Source: Thelephora terrestris
Taxonomy: Eukaryota; Basidiomycota; Agaricomycetes; Thelephorales; Thelephoraceae
Direction: 5' to 3'
Length of the DNA stretch: 64,000 nucleotides
Assembly: GCA_015956445.1 (NCBI GenBank)
Contig: WIUZ02000005.1
Coordinates: forward strand, 186,001 to 250,000
Position numbers and translations under genes: made by a program. The notes under the pieces were generated by a model, which ran no database searches, was not told the origin of the DNA, and saw nothing but the letters and a program-made list of their open reading frames with translations. Positions within the stretch are counted from its first letter, which is position 1. Every line of letters starts with the position of its first letter. This document shows, piece after piece, positions 23,584 to 33,970 of this stretch.

Positions 23584-24074
23584 CTATTTTAACGGGACAG
23601 AATTTGGAGGCCGTGGACTTAGTTGCGTGAAACCTGAATCAGTTCTGCGGTTGACGGTGGTGTTCTCTCGAGTGTCTGGGGTGGATGCGGACGAGGAGGA
23701 AGACAGAGAAGAAGCAGGAGTAGAGTTGTGAAGGTTGCTCTTGCCAAGCTGCCCACAGCAGCATTGGACAATGAACCGGCCAGTGAAGTCGGAAAGAGAT
23801 ACGGGCCTTGTGACTGGACACATGACCGCATCCTCTTCACCGCCGCGGTGGTCTTGAGCGGTAGCCAGTTGAAGCGCTGATAGGGCTGACGGCAAGAGTA
23901 GACACCGTAAAATTGTAAAATTCTCGCAGTGAAGTCGGTGCATTCGGGCGAGCGGCGAGCCTCAGCCTCCGCTAACGCCAAGTTCCAACAGTCAGGATTA
24001 GGGATCCGCCTGCGTTGATCCGTCCTAGCAAGCTCGAGAAGACGGTCCTCGCTTGTCCTCGGAGAAAGATCTGT
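23584..24074 (-). pseudogene. Broken gene fragment, family not identified
   Basis: Two overlapping frames read leftwards: one codes TSEDRLLELARTDQRRRIPN and ALAEAEARRSPE (about 23945-24074), the other CPVTRPVSLSDFTGRF and VQCCCGQLGKSN (23584-23880). They look like consecutive exons of one protein, but the expected donor after RRSPE is absent (ATGCACC where GT is needed). There is no start codon of its own; the fragment abuts the duplicated segment at 24075. I do not recognise the family. Confidence 0.4.
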
Positions 24075-24077
24075 GTT

Positions 24078-24597
24078 CATCTCATACTTGGAGATCAGGT
24101 CGGAGCGACGACGGTGCGGGCGTCCGAGTCGTTGCTGAGCTCCGAGTAGAGGGTCTCGGCCTCGCTGACGGTGGGAAAGGTAAGAGAGGCGGGCGGCTGA
24201 GTAGCGTCTTATGGGGGAGCCTGGACCGGGTACTTACTCTTGAGACAGTCGACCACGAAGCAGGTCACGGCTGACAACGGAAGAAGGTGTGAGTAAGTGG
24301 GAAATGAAACGAGCAAACAAAAAATGGAGAGACTTACTGCATAGGCGATCGGGGTCGGCCTTCGCTTTGTCGATGATACGTTTGACACCCGGAGCAACGT
24401 CTACAAGGTGGACGGGCAATAATGAGTGAGAGATGGACGTGTGTAATGACGAAGGGGCTCACTCTCGCCCAGGAACCCGAGGGCAATGAGCTCGGCATCG
24501 CTCAGGTCGAAGATATCTGCGGGAAACGCTCAGCACTCGTAGTAACGAAGGGGAATGATGGACGCCACTCACTCTTGTTCAGATGAGCTGGATCCAT
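24078..24597 (-). pseudogene. Truncated copy of the 25709-26659 gene
   Basis: Exons equivalent to the intact copy can be read: MDPAHLNK (24573-24597), then NIFDLSDAELIALGFLGE, DVAPGVKRIIDKAKADPDRL and TVTCFVVDCLKSKYPVQAPP. After that a codon that is CAA in the other copy is TAA here (24209-24211), a later base loss shifts the frame, and the copy stops abruptly at about 24078 after the motif KYEMN. It cannot make the full protein. Confidence 0.8.
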
Positions 24598-24860
24598 GGC
24601 GGAAGAAAACGGTTCACGAGAGGTGGTAGTAAGAAAGCGCAAAGGCCTCGCTTCTATCGGATTAGATCAAGTCAAGTCCAGCGTGCCACACAGTGGATCC
24701 GGACAAGTCCATTCTTATACGATTTCCTCCCGGAGGTGATCGAGCGAAGGTACTCTAATGCTAAGTACAGACTCTTTTCCTCTCCTATGGGACGAGTATC
24801 ACTCTTTGGAGCTGTGGTGAAACTGTGCGGGATATCAACGGGTTGTGACATCGGGAGATG

Positions 24861-24939
24861 TTATGAGAAAAAACTCACGATATCTCGCAACTGCGGGGCC
24901 TGGGCATGAGTCGTTGAACTGTTTCTTGAGAAATTTAGT
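24861..24939 (-). pseudogene. Duplicated last exon of prefoldin subunit 1
   Basis: Matches the true last exon (27066-27137) with its acceptor and stop, but carries insertions of 4 and 3 nt that break the frame. No upstream prefoldin exons accompany it, so it is only the tail of the gene captured by the segmental duplication. Confidence 0.75.
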
Positions 24940-24955
24940 CTACGGTGGGCTGTCA

Positions 24956-25616
24956 ACAAGCTGGGTGGGACGGGGAGCAACCCCAGGTTCTTCAAAGGTT
25001 GAGTGGACATAAGGTAAAGAAGATAGATAAGGTGATGATCGTGATTCAAATGCTGAACGCGAAGCTTCTTGCGATCCCCAAACCGATCGACAAACCGAAG
25101 CGATCCAAAACCGAGAGTTTCGCCGTCTCGCTACTAAGTACTAAGTAACCGTGGCACATGTCAACTTATGTCGCAAGACTGCTTCTTTCGATGATCGATA
25201 AAGGATCCAACGGTACCAGTCGTCTGAAACACTCAAGCTCACAGCATTCGTTGCGAACACTGAACAATTCTCGTTGACGTATCGAGACACCGTTCTTACC
25301 TTATTCATGGCCGCATTCTGTCATTAATTCAGCCTTTAATTACTCAGCGCGACCAGCCGTGCCGTCCGACCACCCTTACTTCTATACTTGGCCAACCACA
25401 GCAACCAACCAACGGCGAAAATTTCGCCACCTTTTCGTCATCGCTTATGAAGTAATGGACTTTTTGTATCGAAACGTTACACTGAATGAACGAGAAATGC
25501 TTGCTTGCTGCTCATATTGAAGACTTTGTTTCCATTCTGTTTCAATCAACACCTTACCTTGTTGTCCAAAGTTTGGCTTACGAGGACGGCGCTTGGATGT
25601 GCTTGCGCGCAGTTGA
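24956..25616. other. Spacer, no gene recognised
   Basis: Lies between the decayed duplicate and the remnant of the shortened gene. I find no coding exon, RNA gene or repeat in it. Confidence 0.45.
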
Positions 25617-25704
25617 GGCTGTAGGTGATGCTATAGAACTCTGCGAGGGGATAATCGACGAGGATCTGCTTGGGCCGAACTCGGGGCTGGTGTTGTCCTC
25701 GACG
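25617..25704 (-). pseudogene. Remnant of the lost C-terminus of the neighbouring gene
   Basis: Just downstream of the stop of the 25709-26659 gene an open stretch reads VDYPLAEFYSITYSLN. It resembles the C-terminal end of long agaricomycete relatives of that gene, and a short piece before it (EDNTSPEFG) resembles a segment following the point where this copy stops. This implies loss of a large internal part. The relationship is from my knowledge of the family, not a search. Confidence 0.4.
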
Positions 25705-25708
25705 CATA

Positions 25709-26659
25709 TCAGAGGGTGTCTATCAGCCTGACGACTGACGCCTCGTACCACTCGACAACTACGTCGGTGATCTGGACGTCAGCAAGGATATGAAGGATGT
25801 CTGGCGTGGCATCGCGAACAGCCCTGGCGCTGGTGGTGTTGGGGCGAACGGCAATCCACACAACAATGGGGCCGAAAGTTTCGTCCTTGCCGTCCTCGAC
25901 GGTCGAGAAGCGAGCCGTCGTGAGCGCGGAGTACTTGAGGCCGTGGGCCTTCATCGACGCCAGGATCCGAGGAGCGACAGTATCGCGCCACACGTCGTTG
26001 AGCGGCGTCTTGAAGACGCCGTGGGCAGTCTTGGTGGGGAGCTTGAAGAAGTTGGTTCCAGGCGGGGGGATGGGAAAGGGGTTGGTCTCGAGATCGGAAC
26101 GCCACATGAGCTTGGGAGGGTCGCTGGAGATGCCGTGGTACCAGAAGTTCATCTCATACTTGGAGATCAGGTCGGGGGCGACGATGGTGCGGGCGTCCGA
26201 GTCGTTGCTGAGCTCCGAGTAGAGGGCCTCGGCCTCGCTGATGGTGGAGGAGGTGGGCGGCTGAGTAGCGTCTTGTGGGGGAGCCTGGACCGGGTACTGT
26301 CTCTTGAGACAGTCGACCATGAAGCAGGTCACGGCTGGAAACGGAAGAAGGTGTGAGTGAGTGGGAGATGGAACGCGCAAAAGAGAAGATAGAGAGACTT
26401 ACTGCCTAGGCGATCGGGGTCGGCCTTCACCTTGTCGACGATACGTTTGACATCCGGAGCAACGTCTACAAGGTGGACGGGCAATAATGAGTGAGAGATG
26501 GACGTGTGCAATGACGAAGGGGCTCACTTTCGCCCAGGAACCCGAGGGCAATGAGCTCGGCGTCGCTCAGGTCGACGATCTCTGCGGGAAACGCTCAGCA
26601 CTCGTAACGAAGGGGAACGACGGGGGCCACTCACTCTTGTTCAGATAAGCTGGATCCAT
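25709..26659 (-). CDS. Shortened member of an uncharacterised agaricomycete protein family
   Basis: Four exons (26635-26659, 26528-26581, 26403-26465, 25709-26334) form an open frame of 255 residues: MDPAYLNKKIVDLSDAEL, DVAPDVKRIVDKVKADPDRLG, TVTCFMVDCLKRQYPVQAPP, then a globular part with WRSDLETNPFPIPPPG, ARFSTVEDGKDETFGPIVVWIAV and ending VVEWYEASVVRLIDTL. Relatives in mushroom genomes are normally much longer; here the reading frame ends soon after VVEWYE, and a piece of the missing C-terminus lies just downstream. It may still be translated as a short protein or be an early-stage pseudogene. Function unknown. A decayed duplicate lies at 24078-24597. Confidence 0.6.
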
Positions 26660-27153
26660 GGTGGAGGGATGGGAAAACGCGAAGAGGGGATCCTTTTAAG
26701 GGCCTCGACTCTCGAGTGAGCGAGTCGAGTCCGTGAATATCTAAAGGTCTCACACTAACCCCCGAATATTATTATAGGGGGTGAGCTTGGTCCTGCCGTC
26801 CGGAAAGATTTGGCCCCCGATTAGTACCTAGGTCGGTCGTGGCCAGGTCCGGACAAATTTTGGCGCAAACTAGCGTGCCACATGGATCCGGACAAGACAG
26901 GGTAATCCATTCTTATACGATTTCCTCGGGCCGGAGTTGATCGAGCGAAGGTACTTACTCTAATGCTAAGTATAGACTATTTTCCTCTCCTATGGGACGA
27001 GTATCACTCTTTAGAGCTGTGGTGAAACTGTGCGGGATATCAACGGTTTGTGACATCGGGAGATGTTATGAGAAAAGTCTCACGATATCTCGCAACTGCG
27101 CCTGGGCATCGTTGAACTGTTTCTCGAGAAATTTAGTCTACGGTGGGCTGTTA
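26148..27153 (-). repeat. Segmental duplication, better-preserved copy
   Basis: Partner of 24075-24955. It includes the first exons of the 25709-26659 gene, the spacer and the functional last exon of prefoldin subunit 1. Because the rest of prefoldin adjoins only this copy, this is the probable source locus. Confidence 0.82.
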
Positions 27154-27605
27154 ATAAGGTGTTCAGACTTTGGAGCTGCCAAGGAGTACTTCACCTTCTT
27201 GTTCAAGTTATTGATATCGTCAGTCAACTCCTTCTGCTGCCGTTTCAGATCGGCTTCCATGGTCGCTCGAGGGACCATCACGAACCTGCACCAAGGCAAA
27301 CGAGCATAAGCGCACGGGAGAACGCTGGACCGTGTCCTCGGTACTCTCACATCTTCCCAACTCCCTTATACATGTTCACATCCTTGCCGATCGAACTGAT
27401 CTCATCGATGGTCAGTTGCAGGATTCGCCTCTCGCGTTCCTTCGTGGTCGTTTGTTGCCGCGAGATGTTTAGTGAGCGTTGGGATTGGACTGCGGTTTGT
27501 TGGATTTGGACCAGGATCTTTTGGGTTGAGTCATTTTAGGCGTATTGGGACAGGAGTTGGTCGGGAGCGAACCTTTCTGAGCGTGTCGTCCGATAGTGTG
27601 GCCAT
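27066..27605 (-). CDS. PFD1: Prefoldin subunit 1
   Basis: Four exons (27573-27605, 27351-27517, 27195-27285, 27066-27137) give 120 residues in frame. The sequence MATLSDDTLRK|ILVQIQQTAVQSQRS..ILQLTIDEISSIGKDVNMYKGVGKM|FVMVPRATMEADL..NNLNKK|TKFLEKQFNDAQAQLRDIV matches the beta-type prefoldin subunit: two helices joined by a hairpin with the VNMYKGVGKMF motif. Prefoldin delivers unfolded actin and tubulin to the CCT chaperonin in the cytosol. The last exon lies inside a duplicated block. Taking GTGAAG as last donor restores the family's K-x-K-aromatic-LEKQ pattern; reading through instead gives an early stop. Confidence 0.85.
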
Positions 27606-28185
27606 GGTCAACGGAAAGGATGGATTGGTCCGATCATTTTCCGATCCGGATTCTTTTTGACAGTCCATTATCCGCTTCATGGAACTCCTGGCCTCGGCAC
27701 TATTTGAAAGTCTCCTTCGTCTCATATGCAACCCGTAATTGGAAAGACCGGGCGCAAATTTCGATGGATACATTTTCGGATATACATCAAAAGAGCGGGT
27801 GACTCATCGCTACAAACTCGGGAAAGACGCAAGAGGAGTGAGATACTTCGCGGAGAGGGGAAAGGAAGGGCAGGGGCTTGGATATCGAATCAAACTGGTA
27901 AGGCATGAATCAAGAAAAGGCGTGGTGAGAGCAGGAAAAAGATGTGCGTGAAGGTGTTTGACAATAGCTAGAGAGAGAAAAGGCATGGCAAGAGCGTTGA
28001 CCTAAATCATAGGAGTGTATTCTGGAATCCAGCCTCGAATTTAGAGGCGAGGAGGACGCGATTCGGAAGGGCACGATACCTAGGGGGACGACGCCTCTAA
28101 ATTTAGGAGTGGGTGATTCATCGGGCCTTCCATGACCTCTAAGGTCTCAGCCCGTAAGGTAGGTGGGGTCGTAGAAAGTGGCCTG
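27606..28185. other. Intergenic region with an inverted repeat
   Basis: No gene seen. A pair of inverted arms (CGAATTTAGAGGCG near 28034-28047 and its complement, one base changed, near 28092-28106) encloses about 45 bp. It could be a small terminal-inverted-repeat relic or a hairpin. Confidence 0.4.
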
Positions 28186-28872
28186 TCACATGTCAACGGC
28201 CATAGCGTCTTCATCTCTTTCAGAGGACACTGATGAGGTTGGCGAAATGGATGCAATAGGTGGCAACACCATTCCGTTCCCGAATGGCCAGGGTTGAGGT
28301 GGAAGGACAACAGGAGGTGGGCTCGTTTGCCCGCAATGATCGGCTTCTAGCTGACGGAATTCGTGTGAGGCGGGCGGAGGCTGAGCCCTAAAAGGAATAG
28401 GAGATGGCCTCGTGGAGGAGGCTGGCGTTTGCTCAGACGCGGGATATAATTTTGGGCCCTCGGCGTTCGGTCTCTCTATGTCACCACTCCCATTGTCCTC
28501 AGACGCAGAGCATAAGGGCCGTGTATTGGGAGAGAGGGTCGGAGAGTCGAGATCACCCCTATCAGAAGTGATGGATCCTCTTTGGAAGTTCATTGGACCC
28601 GGGGAGGTCCATCCACTGGAACTCGGGGCGGGAAGTGGGAGGAGGGGCTGAGAAGACGGCACACGATTGCGAAACGAGGCCAATTCCATTAATAATGCTT
28701 CGACGCCTTCATCGTAGTCTTCCTCCGGATAGTACTTCGAAGGAACGGGAGCAGCGGTAGAGGAATTGTTGGCGGAACGAACAATGGAACCACCTGATTT
28801 CACAGGTTCAGGTTCTCTCCCTCTCCGAGGGCCCCTACGGCGACCAGGGCCACGGTTTTCCTGCGTCTGCAT
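28186..28872 (-). CDS. Orphan ORF resembling the C-terminal tail of Ssn6/Cyc8
   Basis: A single open frame of 228 residues from the ATG at 28872 (the frame is open further upstream to 29154). It is of low complexity: Arg/Gly-rich start, an acidic motif YPEEDYDEGVEALLMELASF, a Pro/Ser-rich body with SSTRPSPIPFRAQPPP, and an end with MVLPPIASISPTSS and DEDAMAVDM. These motifs, in this order, resemble the disordered C-terminus of basidiomycete Ssn6/Cyc8 co-repressors. No TPR repeats are found upstream. It is therefore either a captured 3' fragment or an unrelated disordered protein; expression is not certain. Confidence 0.45.
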   Translation of the reverse strand: MQTQENRGPGRRRGPRRGREPEPVKSGGSIVRSANNSSTAAPVPSKYYPEEDYDEGVEALLMELASFRNRVPSSQPLLPLPAPSSSGWTSPGPMNFQRGSITSDRGDLDSPTLSPNTRPLCSASEDNGSGDIERPNAEGPKLYPASEQTPASSTRPSPIPFRAQPPPASHEFRQLEADHCGQTSPPPVVLPPQPWPFGNGMVLPPIASISPTSSVSSERDEDAMAVDM

Positions 28873-29266
28873 AAGTGCTAGGGTGGGATAGAGGATGTGG
28901 GCTCCGGGATCTTTTTGGATAGCAGCTCGTTTAGATAAGATTAGGGTCGACAGAGAGATCGTCTCCCACCTCGGTCGCGACGTAGGGTCAGTAGGTTGAA
29001 AAAAACATTTGGGATATTCGTGGCGTTTATTAGTTCCGTGAACACGAGCGCATGCTCCGAGAAATGCGGAGAGAGTTGACCACGTCTCTGGCGCTTCGCG
29101 TGCGAGATTGGAAGTAAGGGGGCTACGTGGCGGACAAACAAGAACAAACAGCACAGCGTTCGCATAAATTCATTGACTGCCAGCAAACCCCAGAGTCTCA
29201 AGTCTATTTCCTTCAGTTTCATTTCTCTCCCTCACTTGCATCTCCGTCCTTGGTCCTTCGTTTAAA

Positions 29267-31254
29267 ATGCGAAGCGTAGCGCTTTCCACCGGCCTTCTCG
29301 CCCTCGCTCTCTTGGTCGCCGCCGAGGAGCAGAAGCCAATCTTCGAGGTAATGGCGTTTTCGTGATGACGTTGTTTCTAACTCGTTATCGCTAACACGCA
29401 TTTCCCAAAGAAAACCTCCGTGCAAGCCCCCTTCCTCGAACAGTTTACCAGCGACTGGTTATCGCGCTGGACACCCTCAGAAGCCACCAAAAAGACCCCC
29501 GTTGGAACTGAGACATTTAGCTATGTCGGTCAATGGAAGGTCGAAGAACCCAGCACCCCAATCATCGAAGGTGACACGGGCTTGGTCGCTAAGAGCAAGG
29601 CTGCCCACCACGCCATCTCCGCCCCACTGAAGGCCCCTCTCGACTTCAAGGACAAGCCTTTGGTTGTTCAGTACGAAGTCAAATACCAGAAGGGTGGAAA
29701 TTGCGGCGGTGGCTACCTCAAGCTTCTTGAGGACGGTTTCCAGACGAGCCCCACGGAGTTCTCTGATCAGACTCCCTGGGTCGTCATGTTTGGTCCTGAT
29801 CTCACCTGCCCTGGAACCAAGGTGGGCTCCAAGCGGACTTGACACGTGTCACCCACACATGCTAACTGCTGCATCTAGGTTCACTTCATCTTCCGTCACA
29901 AGAACCCTATCACGGGTGAATACGAGGAGAAGCACCTCACTGGGGGCCCCGTGCCCACTATCGACAAGGCCACGAAGTTGTACACTCTGGTGGTCAAGTA
30001 AGCGTTCTTCATTCACTCCATCCGTTAATCGACGTCCTGACGCCAGAATTTAGCCCGGATAACACCTACTCTGTCACCATCGACAACGGCAAGCCTTCAA
30101 CCGGTAGCCTGTTGACCGACTTCAACCCACCTGTTAACCCGCCAAAGGAGATCGACGACCCCGAGGATAAGAAGCCTGAGGACTGGGTTGACGCCAAGCG
30201 GATTCCTGACCCCGATGCCACCAAGGTACGTGCTGATTACGACCCTGCCGTCCTCTTTGGTCTAAATTCCCATGTAGCCTGATGACTGGGATGACGACGC
30301 CCCCTACGAGGTTGTCGACGAGGATGCCGTCAAGCCTGAGGGCTGGCTCGATGATGAACCTCAGGCTATCCCCGACCCCGACTCTGAGAAGCCCGAGGAG
30401 TGGGATGAGGAGGAGGATGGGGATTGGATTGCTCCGACCGTTCCCAACCCCAAGTGTGCTGATGCTGCTGGGTGTGGTGAGTGGAAGAAGCCAATGAAGC
30501 CCAACCCTGCCTACAGGGGCAAGTGGTATGCCCCAGTGATCGACAACCCTGATTACAAGGGAGAGTGGGCTCCACGAAAGATCCCCAACCCCAACTACTT
30601 CGAGGATAGTGATCCGGTCAAGAACCTCGAGAAGATCGTGAGTCATTTCGTTTCCAACCTCTTCCCTGTTCTCAATAATATCGTATAGGGTGGTGTTGGT
30701 ATCGAACTCTGGACCATGACTGAGGACATCTTGTTCGACAACTTGTACATCGGCCACTCACTCGAGGATGCCCAGAGGCTTGCTGAGCAGACGTTCGAGG
30801 TCAAGAAGAAGATTGAGGAAGACGCCAAGAAGGTTGAGGAGAAGGCCGAGGCCGAGGAAGCCGGAGACCTCCAGACCGTCTTCAAGGATGACCCCATCGG
30901 CTTCGTCCGCGAGAAGGTTTTCGAGTTCATTGAAATCGCCAAGATCGATCTCGTCTTCGCCGCCAAGGCTATGCCGGAAGTCGCTGCTGGTCTCGGTTTT
31001 GTTGCTCTGTTCTTCGTTGGAGCACTCTTCAGCCTCCTCTTCGGTGGATCTTCATCAAAACCTTCTGCTGTAAGTCTACATTTCGCCTTTTGTTAGCATC
31101 GAGGATCAAACGCTCATCGTTCCTCTTTCATCAGCCATCCAAGAAGTCCGATGCTCCCACACCTGACGACGAACCGAGGGCTGATGCTGCTCCCGTCTCA
31201 AAGGCTGGGGAGAAGGAGAAGAAGACAGACACGCCTGTGAAGAAGCGAAAGTAA
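29267..31254 (+). CDS. CNX1: Calnexin
   Basis: Seven exons (29267-29347, 29411-29821, 29879-29997, 30054-30225, 30278-30637, 30689-31069, 31135-31254) yield 547 residues without a break. A signal peptide ([19 protein letters not shown]) is followed by the lectin domain ([20 protein letters not shown]), and the proline-rich P-domain with alternating motifs ([29 protein letters not shown], then [18 protein letters not shown]). Then come [18 protein letters not shown], one membrane helix ([21 protein letters not shown]) and a basic cytosolic tail ending KKRK. It is the ER lectin chaperone for monoglucosylated glycoproteins. Its 3' end is duplicated at 36091-36300. Confidence 0.95.
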
Positions 31255-31880
31255 ACCTTTTCCTTTATTGATAGTGATACTTACAGTACGATGCATTTGG
31301 GATTTCGTTCATACTCTTCCTATCTAATACACACTCAAAAAGCCTGCTTGTTGTTCCCCTAGTATGCAACTTTAATTGATGATATCGAGGACCTTTTTGA
31401 GATTCCAACCCGGGAGCAAGTCGTTGTCAAGCGGTTTTCCCACATCCCCTCTGAGGATACGCGTGACTTCGACCTTCTTGCCTGTGTCTCCTCGTACGCT
31501 GCAACCACCTCGTTGAACGTCTAGAGGGAAAGTTCTATCGGCGACATCGTCGTTCACAACCGAAGTCTACTTACGAGGCTATCCCCCTCTCTGCTGAAAG
31601 ACTTTCAAGTGGTACTATGGGCAAGAGCGTAACTCAGAAACCGTCGCGTGTGGTCGTTCTGAGATCTCCACTACCATTGACTTTGGCCTTTGCGTTCGCC
31701 AAAACTACATCCTGTGCACCAAAGAAGAAGAGATAACTTGTATAAACGTACCTACCTTGGCCGTACGGAAACTTGCACTTACGGGGTAGAGATGAACTCG
31801 GGCCAGTCCCCGCAGAAAAACTCTGGTTTGTGGAAAACCAAACTTTTTGAACGATTTGTTCAGACGTTGGCTTTGGTTGC
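31152..31880. repeat. Duplicated block A: calnexin 3' end plus decayed NmrA
   Basis: Direct repeat of 36091-36920. In this copy the calnexin exon 7 part is functional, while the NmrA part has decayed. Shared stretches include the 3' UTR between the two genes. Confidence 0.85.
31372..31880 (-). pseudogene. Decayed NmrA-like reductase (3' part)
   Basis: Aligns with the intact gene at 36311-37344 over its last three exons. The frame KPLDNDLLPGWNLKKVLDI and GKKVEVTRI survives, but about 80 bp coding the GGDIYSMFWYDLDMGG segment are deleted. Other bases are lost in the middle exon, and no N-terminal NAD-binding exon is present. Confidence 0.85.
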
Positions 31881-32183
31881 CCAGCTGCCGCCGGCCGTGA
31901 CTAGGTCTGTGGCGAACCCACGCCCGAGCTCGTCGCTGATCGAGGTGTACGGTGGTGGTTCATTGGGAGTTCCAAAGTCGTTATCGAAAGGACGGTCTTC
32001 TTCTGCTCGTCGCGCTTCGGAAGCCCCACGACCTTCATTTCCAACATCGATCGATTCTTCCTCCATGGATAGTTGCTTTCAAGCCATGACGTCATCGGTG
32101 ACCTCCGTACCCCTCGAGGCTCGAGGAGCCACCACATATAAATTCCACCAAACGAGCTCCTTTCTTCACCTCAAACCATCATC

Positions 32184-32950
32184 ATGTCTAACCCAGAGCT
32201 CGACCCAGCGACCTCCAACGCAACCAACACCGATATCACGACTCTTCATAAAATAGAGGATTACCACAAGCTGATCGAGAACGCCGACAATGCGATGTTG
32301 GTCACTCGATGCGAAAGCGGAGCGCTCCATTCAAGGGCCATGTCGCCGTGTCGCCGTATGTATTTCTCGGGACACGGTATTTGGAACTCTTCTTGACCAC
32401 TTAACAGCTATCGAGCCAACGCAGGTTGATCTGTTCTTCATCGCAAACCACGCCTCCCACAAGTTTGACGAGCTCAAGCACGACTCCAACGTGAATGTGT
32501 CTTTCTATGACCAGAAGACTACCGGATGGGCCAGTGTGTCTGGGACTGCGAAAGTTTCACAGGACAAGGAACTCATCAAGAAGTTTTGGTCCCCAATGTT
32601 TGTCCTTATAGCACCTCAAGTACCGACTTCACTGATCATTGGAACAGGATCACATCTTTCTTCGGAGATCTCAAAGATGGGAAACACGACGGCTCCCAAA
32701 ATGATCCACGAGTATGCCTGATCGAGGTCATCCCGAATGAGATTCGCTACTGGGTGTCTACTAGTTCCACGATCAGTCGAACCGCTGAAATCGCCTACGG
32801 TGCTTTGACCGGCAAAGCGAAGGCTCCCGGAGAATTCAGGGTCATCTCCGACGCCGAGGTATGTTGCCGCTACTTGCGGTGTGTCCCGTCCACTCATCGG
32901 TAGGTTGCTTTCCACAGATCAGGCACGTCCGCGGCCTCAACGAGAAGTAA
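32184..32950 (+). CDS. PNPOx-like (pyridoxamine-phosphate-oxidase fold) flavoprotein
   Basis: Four exons (32184-32355, 32408-32597, 32648-32858, 32918-32950) join to 201 residues. The split-barrel signature is visible: KIEDYHKLIENADNAMLVT, HSRAMSP, LFFIANHASHKFDELKHD, then VNVSFYDQKTTGWASVSGTAKV and ITSFFGDLKDGKHDGSQNDPRV, close to the fungal blue-light-inducible BLI-3 / general-stress-protein-26 group, small flavin-binding proteins of the cytosol. The substrate is unknown. It lies inside the interval bounded by the calnexin/NmrA duplication, directly upstream of the STE3 receptor. Confidence 0.8.
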
Positions 32951-33190
32951 AGGATGTTCGGAGTTTGTAACAATAATCTGACAATGTAACTTGTGCTTGA
33001 GAACGTAGCATAACTTGAATGCGGGTCCTCATCATGTCAGGACTCGGCCATGTGTTTCATGAACAGCAACTGGCGACTTCAAGCCAATCCAACAGATCGG
33101 CGTGACGCAAATACCTGCCTTCTACTCTGCAATCGGCGGTGGCTACGAACAGTTGCAAACGAACCACTAGCTAATGATGGGCACGGCTGG

Positions 33191-33370
33191 AGTGCGTCCA
33201 CAGTGTCGAGGTCGATGCCGCGGAAGTCGAAACACCGTCCAGGCGGGCCGCCTGGACACTACCAAAGCTGCTCGCCCGGATGACGCCCTGGACCAGCTGT
33301 GAAATCCTTATTGAAGGTTTCCTTGCATGGATATTTCTGTAAGGTTTCTGTACTCTACGCACTTCCTAAC
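33191..33370 (+). pseudogene. Remnant 3' end of a second STE3-type receptor
   Basis: The stretch matches the end of the intact receptor at about 35380-35480: the same GACCAGCTGTGAAATCC / GACCAAGTGTGAAATCC stop context followed by TTTCCTTGCA. No transmembrane exons remain upstream. Confidence 0.6.
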
Positions 33371-33970
33371 TTACCTCTCGATCCGAGAAACAAAGATACT
33401 CACTCTTTGTTCTCCACTTAGCAGCACAGCTCCTGGTGGTGTATCCGCAAAGGTTGTCTTTAGCGCGCGCGGATCACCGCAGTCTCATCTGGCGCCAGCG
33501 CCCGGGAAAAGGCCTCAAAGAGATCTAAATAGACAGAGGTGAACAATCTCTATCATACGCATGACCCTGTTAACACAATAGCGTCGTCCAGAGGGAAGGG
33601 AGGAATCCGAATCTCCCTGGTTCAATTGGCGGGATCTCGCATGTCTGGAGCTGGAGGAGCCATGATAATCGTGACCGTGGGTAAAACCGGTTAGAAATTT
33701 AGAGCAACACTCAATCGAACAGGCCCTGTCGAGGCTCATGATCAGCGCTCCGCCCTGGCGCGGTGGTGGGGATCATCGATTTTCCATGGACGCTCGACGC
33801 CCACCAGATAAAGCGGCTATAAAGGGCTCACCCATACCAAACTATGCTCCCCGCCCTCCGTTCTTTCACACCCTCTTGTGGGGCTGTGGTATCCCTCCCT
33901 CGATCTGTCGACAGAGTCTCCGAGACGCACACCAGAGTTTCCAGTCTTGAAAACAACGGAGCCCGCCAAG
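33371..33970. other. Upstream region of the STE3 receptor
   Basis: Holds the receptor promoter (a TATAAAGGG string near 33819). A minus-strand stretch (33571-33740) resembles 44795-44930. No pheromone precursor with a C-terminal CaaX box was found here. Confidence 0.45.

Larger units (their letters stand above)
24075..24955 (-). repeat. Segmental duplication, decayed copy
   Basis: An imperfect direct copy of 26148-27153. It contains, in the same order, the 3' exon of prefoldin subunit 1, its downstream spacer and the first exons of the adjacent fungal gene. Shared blocks are near-identical over tens of bases (for example the 24700-24870 and 26905-27070 stretches). Small indels account for the shorter length. 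Confidence 0.85.

Noticed and set aside
25790-26356. 188-residue plus-strand frame
   Set aside because: Antisense to the last exon of the shortened family gene; Gly/Val/Arg-rich with no family match.
27138-27188. Read-through end of prefoldin subunit 1 (SLAAPKSEHLINSPP)
   Set aside because: A canonical intron here restores the conserved KFLEKQFNDAQ helix, so the read-through is intronic.
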